The notes under the pieces: generated by a model | Databases searched by the model: none | Told to the model about the DNA's origin: nothing | The model's input: only the letters and a program-made list of their open reading frames with translations | Part shown: piece by piece, positions 26,897-32,196 of the stretch | How positions within the stretch are numbered: the first letter of the stretch is position 1 | Layout of the letters: the number at the start of each line of letters is the position of its first letter | Source: Nitrososphaerota archaeon | GTDB lineage: Archaea > Thermoproteota > Nitrososphaeria > Nitrososphaerales > Nitrosopumilaceae | Reading direction: 5' to 3' | Assembly: GCA_022562615.1 (NCBI GenBank) | Contig: JADFOW010000009.1 | Coordinates: 1 to 32,196 of the forward strand | DNA length: 32,196 bases | Program-made: the position numbers and the translations under genes

Positions 26897-27709
26897 TTAT
26901 CCTGCAGTATATGCATTAATTATTGATAATGTTCCAAGTAATGCCTCTTCTAACCTAACAGTTTCGGTTGCCTGGTTTGGAAAGAAATTCAACGTCTTTG
27001 AATTTTGTAAACTACTCATCTTTCCTCCCAGAATTTGATGAACCCCCTTGGCGGGAGAACCAAAAACCACTAAAATTGGTTTGTTAGAGTTTGCGTATTT
27101 TGAAATTTGTTCTTTTGTTGCAGTCTTTCCTTTTCTTGAGGTAATGATGGTTAATCCCTCCCATTCTTTAACCAGTGAAAAAAGATTTGATCTCTCTTTT
27201 ATGGAATAGCCCCAATATTCAGGAACTTCATCTTTTGTAATTGGTTTTATTTCAAAGTGTGGAAAACCTGATTTGAATTGTATTGTTGCTCTCTTTCCAA
27301 GTTTTTCATGTCCAAAATATGGTACTAGCTGATTAATTCCAACATCAACAAATTTTCTTCCCTTGAAGCTTACTGTAATTCCTTCTCTCACGTCCCCTTT
27401 TTTTATTTTCTTTGCATCGGCCGGTGTAATATGACTTGGAATCTTTAACGGGTGCAAAACTCCTGCAAATTTTAAATCATTCATTTTAGGAAATAGTCGT
27501 TTTCGCAAAAATTGTGGTGTCTCCAAGTATTTGAATATCGTTATCATCAAATTTCTATCTTCTTTGTTGTTTCCATCTTGGTAGATGTAAATTGTATTTA
27601 TCTTAAAAATAGCGCAGGCTCTTGCAAACTCTGATATCTTTCTAGATTTGTCTAATTTTGTACTCTCATCAGAAAGAGACGAATCAGGGATTGCAATAGA
27701 GAGTTTCAA
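26897..27709 (-). CDS. SPOUT-fold RNA methyltransferase-like protein (SPOUT1/C9orf114-like)
   Basis: MKLSIAIPDSSLSDESTKLDKSRKISEFARACAIFKINTIYIY...VFGSPAKGVHQIL...ETVRLEEALLGTLSIINAY. Confidence 0.85.
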   Translation of the reverse strand: MKLSIAIPDSSLSDESTKLDKSRKISEFARACAIFKINTIYIYQDGNNKEDRNLMITIFKYLETPQFLRKRLFPKMNDLKFAGVLHPLKIPSHITPADAKKIKKGDVREGITVSFKGRKFVDVGINQLVPYFGHEKLGKRATIQFKSGFPHFEIKPITKDEVPEYWGYSIKERSNLFSLVKEWEGLTIITSRKGKTATKEQISKYANSNKPILVVFGSPAKGVHQILGGKMSSLQNSKTLNFFPNQATETVRLEEALLGTLSIINAYTAG

Positions 27710-27738
27710 TGTTATTTTTTACTGGTAATGTAAATTAA

Positions 27739-28476
27739 TTATTCCTTATCCGGTGGATATTTTTCTTTTGCAGTTTTTGCAAAATTTTTAATTATCTCAC
27801 TTGAAACTATTTCAAATAGACCAGATTCTGTTTTAATTTGAGCCATTCTAATATGATCTGTCCCTTCCTTTTCTTCACTTGATAAATAAATGGCAGCCAC
27901 TGCTAACACTGCTGCCTCATCAAGTGACAAGTCACCCTTGTATGTTTTTTCTAAAAAGTCAGTTACTTGATCAGACCCTGAACCAATCGCAATTGCCTCA
28001 TATGATATGTATGTTCCACTTGGGTCTGATAGGAAGAGTTGAGGTTTTTTGTTTACCACTCCACCTAAAATCAATGAAACACCAAATGGTCTAACTCCAG
28101 CATATTGTGTAAATTGTTGAGATTGATCTGCCAAATGTTTAGCGATCGTCTCAACTTCAACTTGTTCGTCATAAATCAACTTGTTACTTTGTGAAAAGAA
28201 TCTTGCATTATCCACTTGGCTTCTAGCATCTGGAATGTACCCTGCAGCAGCCAATCCTACATGATCATCGATTTGAAATATTTTTTGAGCTACATCTGAA
28301 ATTTGTAATTTTCTAGGTTTTTCTTCTACTGCAATAACTATTCCTTCCTTGCTCTTTATGCCTACTGCTATTGTTCCTCTTCTTACAGTCTCTATGGCAT
28401 ACTCTACTTGATATAATCTGCCGTCTGGAGAGAAAACAGTGATTGCTCTATCGTAACCTTGTTGTGCAGGAAGCAT
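27739..28476 (-). CDS. psmA: Proteasome alpha subunit
   Basis: GYDRAITVFSPDGRLYQVEYAIETVRRGTIAVGIKSKEGIVIAVEE. Confidence 0.97.
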   Translation of the reverse strand: MLPAQQGYDRAITVFSPDGRLYQVEYAIETVRRGTIAVGIKSKEGIVIAVEEKPRKLQISDVAQKIFQIDDHVGLAAAGYIPDARSQVDNARFFSQSNKLIYDEQVEVETIAKHLADQSQQFTQYAGVRPFGVSLILGGVVNKKPQLFLSDPSGTYISYEAIAIGSGSDQVTDFLEKTYKGDLSLDEAAVLAVAAIYLSSEEKEGTDHIRMAQIKTESGLFEIVSSEIIKNFAKTAKEKYPPDKE

Positions 28477-28809
28477 TTAGATTTGAATGCTTTGGAAGAT
28501 TAATTTAAGCATTGGTTTTGTTGACAATAATTTAAAGAAATTATTTGAGGCTAAAGTTAGCGAAGATCGCCCTCTTATTGAGACGACTTTATTTTTTCAA
28601 TAATTTCTAATTCTCTTCAAATGGATTTGCAGGACTAGTTTAGCACGCTGTTGTCAGGGGCGGGTTTTAAACTGATAGTTCATATCCCTTTCCAAAAAAT
28701 AATCTCAAATCCATTCAATGGGTCTTCCTGTTAGTTCAAGGCTCTTATAGCTACGACTGTAAAAATACTACATACTATATATTCAATAAATATAATCTTT
28801 TTATAATTT

Positions 28810-29697
28810 ATGGTATGTATACAATATATGGTTATAGTGGTAAAAGAGCGAGGATTCAACTACCTAAGGCACAATATACAGGGTAAAGAAAAGAGAAAAT
28901 ATCTAGGTAAAACAATTCCAAAAAATATAGAACAATTAAAAAAAGAGTTTCTAAAAGAATTCTATCATGAAGAGTGGAATGACAACATACAAAAAATTAT
29001 CAAAAATTACCAAAAAGAGATAAAAAACCTACCGCAGTCAATTCAAATAAAAAATTTTGAGAGTTTTGGAATCACATTTACATACAATACACAAAGAATA
29101 GAGGGATCAAGTCTCTCTCAATCAGACACAAAGGATTTACTTGTACATGGGGTCACTCCTGCGAAAAAATCAAAAATCGATACAATTGAAACTCAGAAAC
29201 ACTATGATTTATTCATCAAACTTGTTACCTCAAAAAAGCTATTGAGAATAACAAAAAAGACAATACTTCAATGGCACAGAGAAATCTTTGATCAAACAAA
29301 AATAGGAGAGGCAGGAAGTACAAGATCACATAGAGTAGGAATAATCACAAATGAGAAGATAGAGTTTACATCAGTTCCAGAAATTCCAAAAAAGCTAAAA
29401 GAATTTTTTGATTGGGTAAACAAACACGATTCAAAGAAAAATATTGTTGAATTTGCTGCGATGACACATTACAAGTTTGTATCAATTCACCCGTTTGCTG
29501 ATGGAAATGGCAGAATCTCCAGACTAATTATGAATTATATTTTATTCAAATATGACTGTCCATTTATGTTGATAAAAAATAACGATAGAAGATCATATTT
29601 CAAATCATTAGAAAAATCTCAATTAAAAGATGACGAGATTTATTTTTTAAAATGGTTTATGAAATATTACATAAAAACTAACAAACAGTATTTGTGA
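28810..29697 (+). CDS. Fic family protein with N-terminal inhibitory helix motif
   Basis: HPFADGNGRISRL Fic active-site loop; TQRIEG matches the (S/T)xxxE(G/N) inhibitory motif. A start at 28828 (MVIVVKERGF) is also possible. Confidence 0.92.
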   Translation: MVCIQYMVIVVKERGFNYLRHNIQGKEKRKYLGKTIPKNIEQLKKEFLKEFYHEEWNDNIQKIIKNYQKEIKNLPQSIQIKNFESFGITFTYNTQRIEGSSLSQSDTKDLLVHGVTPAKKSKIDTIETQKHYDLFIKLVTSKKLLRITKKTILQWHREIFDQTKIGEAGSTRSHRVGIITNEKIEFTSVPEIPKKLKEFFDWVNKHDSKKNIVEFAAMTHYKFVSIHPFADGNGRISRLIMNYILFKYDCPFMLIKNNDRRSYFKSLEKSQLKDDEIYFLKWFMKYYIKTNKQYL

Positions 29698-29793
29698 AAA
29701 ATTACTCTACTATGAAGTGATTCTTAGCAAAAATTAATTTCAAAATTTTTTCCGTCGGATAGATTAATTTAAGTCTAGCCTATCTATTTTGCC

Positions 29794-30210
29794 GTGAGAT
29801 TCGAGATTAATTTTTCTGGCCATGAAAATATTAGATCTAACCACAAAAAAACCATTGAAATCACAAAAGCATCCAACCTTACTCTAAAAGGCGATTGTAT
29901 AATTGGAGTAAATGCCTCTTACAGCTGCTTTGATCTCCCAAGTTCTCTCAAGGAAAAACTCCAGGATCCCAAATCCAAAGTTCAATTTTCAATCAAGGTA
30001 GCAGAATACGAGTTTATTGTAGAAGGCAGGGGACGTAAGGATCTGACTCTCACACACACAGAAGACATTGTAATTAGAAAAAGCAACTTTGTATGTCCAA
30101 GAACACTTGCCATAAAATGTGACAAGGCATCTGATCTTTTGCCAAGGGAAATGGTCACCTTGCTGCAAGATCCCAAAACAAGGGGAATCTTTACAATTAT
30201 TGTTGAATAA
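29794..30210 (+). CDS. DUF371 family protein
   Basis: INFSGHENIRSNHKKTIEITKASNLTLKGDCIIGVNAS...EFIVEGRGRKDLTLTHTEDIVIRKS; GTG start. Confidence 0.88.
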   Translation: MRFEINFSGHENIRSNHKKTIEITKASNLTLKGDCIIGVNASYSCFDLPSSLKEKLQDPKSKVQFSIKVAEYEFIVEGRGRKDLTLTHTEDIVIRKSNFVCPRTLAIKCDKASDLLPREMVTLLQDPKTRGIFTIIVE

Positions 30211-30249
30211 GACTGTGACAAATTTATAGGCATTATCTGAATTTTTCTT

Positions 30250-30372
30250 ATGGGCCTAAAGACCAAAATCTTTATTCTTATTCCACTATCTGTCTTTGCT
30301 GCAATAATTTTGGGAGTTGGAATGTACAATACCTTGTGTAAGAATTCAAATCTTGATTTTCTTGGTTGTTAG
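30250..30372 (+). CDS. 40-aa membrane microprotein
   Basis: Own translation: MGLKTKIFILIPLSVFAAIILGVGMYNTLCKNSNLDFLGC; below ORF-track cutoff. Confidence 0.5.
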   Translation: MGLKTKIFILIPLSVFAAIILGVGMYNTLCKNSNLDFLGC

Positions 30373-30458
30373 GCTGATTAATTGATATCAACTTTTCTTT
30401 ATTTTAGTAAAATCTGGTTTATCGAGGATTTCTTAAACTATCAAGTTCTGGTATTCTT

Positions 30459-30800
30459 GTGCAAAAGCCACAAATTGAACTACCTATTTCACAAAAACCA
30501 ACTGATGTGGAACTAAAAAAACTAAGAGAATATTTCAAGGAGATGCCAATTGTAGAAATTTTAAAAGGATTAAAATTTTCAAAGAACCGATGGTCTGCAA
30601 AAGATGCAGGAACTCTAAAGGTTGGGCGTAAAAGCATTATCAAAAAAGAGGTACATTCAGTCACGACTGAGCAAGCTCAGTGGCGATTAAAAAACTGGAA
30701 GATGATGATTGCAAATTACCGTCGTAGGGGTTATAGTTATCCAACAATATCTAGAATCAAGAAAATCTTGGTACAAAAAAGTAAAAAGAGATCAAAATAA
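30459..30800 (+). CDS. Basic hypothetical protein
   Basis: 113 aa, GTG start; tail RRRGYSYPTISRIKKILVQKSKKRSK. Confidence 0.65.
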   Translation: MQKPQIELPISQKPTDVELKKLREYFKEMPIVEILKGLKFSKNRWSAKDAGTLKVGRKSIIKKEVHSVTTEQAQWRLKNWKMMIANYRRRGYSYPTISRIKKILVQKSKKRSK

Positions 30801-30817
30801 AATTATTTGGTTATTCC

Positions 30818-31471
30818 TTACACTAAGACATCTTCTGCACGTCTCTGAATAATTTCATGCTTGAGGTTATCTGGGACCTCAGGTATGGAGACCTTTGTCT
30901 GTCCTTCAATAATTGAATTTGCCTCCTCAAGAATTGCTATTGTATCTGGATTTTCTGATATTCCTGTATCCATAATGCCAGTATTATTTACCGAAGAACC
31001 AGCCAAGACATCACCTAAGATTTGTGACAAATCCTGCATTGTAGCATTTGCTTCAGGTATTATTCCGCTCAATGAGGAACTCAGTCCCTTGATTAATGAC
31101 ATTGCGGGGCTCAACGTAACCACTACGTCTCCAAGTTCTGAGACTGTACCTAGACGTAGCTGAACTTGTTCTATTGCTAACTTGGCACCACTAACCATGT
31201 TTTTCATCTTTCTTAGCTGACCTAACTCGATTGCATAAGCCTTAGCATAACCATTATGGTTAGATTTTTGCGCATTAACAATTTTTTCAAAGATTAAATC
31301 ATGTTTTCTTTGTAATTTTATGTTAATCTCTTCTAGTTTTGTGATTTGTAATTGTAATTTTTTTTGTGCAACCTCTATTTTGTTTTTAAGTGGCTCCACG
31401 GGCCTTACTTTACTCATAACTTTTTGTGACAAACTTTCTCCTGAAACCTTATCCCAAGAATTGCTAATCAA
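30818..31471 (-). CDS. cdvB-like: ESCRT-III/Snf7-family protein (CdvB paralog)
   Basis: VRPVEPLKNKIEVAQKKLQLQITKLEEINIKLQRKHDLIFEKIVNAQKSNHNGYAKAYAIELGQLRKMKNMVSGAKLAIEQVQLRLGTVSELGDVVVTLSPA. Confidence 0.85.
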   Translation of the reverse strand: MISNSWDKVSGESLSQKVMSKVRPVEPLKNKIEVAQKKLQLQITKLEEINIKLQRKHDLIFEKIVNAQKSNHNGYAKAYAIELGQLRKMKNMVSGAKLAIEQVQLRLGTVSELGDVVVTLSPAMSLIKGLSSSLSGIIPEANATMQDLSQILGDVLAGSSVNNTGIMDTGISENPDTIAILEEANSIIEGQTKVSIPEVPDNLKHEIIQRRAEDVLV

Positions 31472-31568
31472 ATTCTACTTTCCCCAAAATTTCTTTAGAA
31501 ATTTAGTTTTAAACTGATTTGTCACCGATGAGTGTGTACCCCTAGTTACATGGGGTTTAGGTTACACC

Positions 31569-32196
31569 TTATCCAAAGGTAAATGTGAAAATCTCAAATC
31601 CCTTTTGATTAATCTTAATCTCTAATTCATGTGTTGAAGAATTGTCACTGCTAATGATGTTGTACAGGTCCGCATCTGTAACTGTAATTTTATTTCCTGA
31701 ATCAATGTCTGAGCCAGAATATTTCTCATCTAGTGGAAGGCCATCCAGAAAAATCTCCAACTCTGCACTGTTTGCAGTGACAATGTTGACTTGTTTTGCA
31801 GTATATCGAACCAAAATTGATCCTGAATCTGATTCTAATCTCATACTGTCCTCAAGATTTAACCAATCACCAACTGGGTAGAATTTATGGAGTTGCACAC
31901 TATTGGGTTCACCATATGTGGTAATTTTATTTTGATTAAATCCTTCAGAACTTCCTAACTGATTTCTTCCTTGAGCAAACTTGTAACCAAAGTATAATTC
32001 GGGACTTCTAAAGTTCGTATGTTCAAACTCTTCAATGTCTACAAGTGTTTCAGCAGAGGCCATCTGTACGCCAAGTGATAAGGATCTCTCTTTTAGCAAC
32101 TCTTGAATAACTTTCTCTGTCTCTTTGTATGCGCCCTCTCCAATGTGGTCATATCTGATGTATCCTTCATGGTCTGCAATGTATTTTCTTGGCCAG
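31569..32196 (-). CDS. C-terminal part of DipZ-like redoxin/thioredoxin protein with C-terminal carbohydrate-binding-like domain (partial)
   Basis: Frame stays open to the right edge: WPRKYIADHEGYIRYDHIGEGAYKETEKVIQELL (redoxin end) then SPELYFGYKFAQG...LEIFLDGLPLDEKYSGSDID...LYNII...FEIFTFTFG. The track start at 32099 (TTG) is internal. Confidence 0.8.
   Translation of the reverse strand, partial: WPRKYIADHEGYIRYDHIGEGAYKETEKVIQELLKERSLSLGVQMASAETLVDIEEFEHTNFRSPELYFGYKFAQGRNQLGSSEGFNQNKITTYGEPNSVQLHKFYPVGDWLNLEDSMRLESDSGSILVRYTAKQVNIVTANSAELEIFLDGLPLDEKYSGSDIDSGNKITVTDADLYNIISSDNSSTHELEIKINQKGFEIFTFTFG

Noticed and set aside
28630-28700. Possible tRNA or intron-containing tRNA in the psmA-fic gap
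   Set aside because: No consistent acceptor stem, T-loop (GGTTCRANYCC) or anticodon arm could be built.
1-32196. CRISPR array, transposase or integrase
   Set aside because: No regularly spaced direct repeats and no transposase/integrase motif seen in any listed ORF; the palindromic repeats are too far apart and irregular for CRISPR.

Overview
This AT-rich window looks like a Nitrosopumilus/Nitrosarchaeum-type ammonia-oxidising archaeon (Thaumarchaeota/Nitrososphaeria), judged by recalled protein family resemblance. It carries a purine-biosynthesis block (purP, purS-purQ-purL-purF, purC), tatC/tatA, a flavin prenyltransferase-like gene and a PEFG-CTERM secreted protein. It also has a winged-helix regulator, a lysine/arginine/alanine-rich H1-like protein, tRNA-Asn, and a long minus-strand ribosomal-protein operon (L3, L4, L23, S19, L22, S3, L29, Rnp1, S17, L14, L24, S4e, L5, S14, S8, L6). 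A SPOUT-type methyltransferase-like gene, proteasome alpha, a Fic protein, DUF371, an ESCRT-III/CdvB paralog and the C-terminal part of a DipZ-like redoxin complete the main content. The items most worth follow-up are: a candidate pseudoknotted ncRNA at about 783-925; a four-copy 30-bp palindromic repeat family near 3' ends of genes; a secreted-protein gene with two lesions (15643-16259); a 15-bp perfect inverted repeat with TATCG half-sites upstream of a winged-helix regulator; and a left-edge ORF whose distal half resembles bacterial RbfA and may be foreign or chimeric. No CRISPR array, transposase or rRNA was seen. All identifications come from reading the translations; no database search was run.
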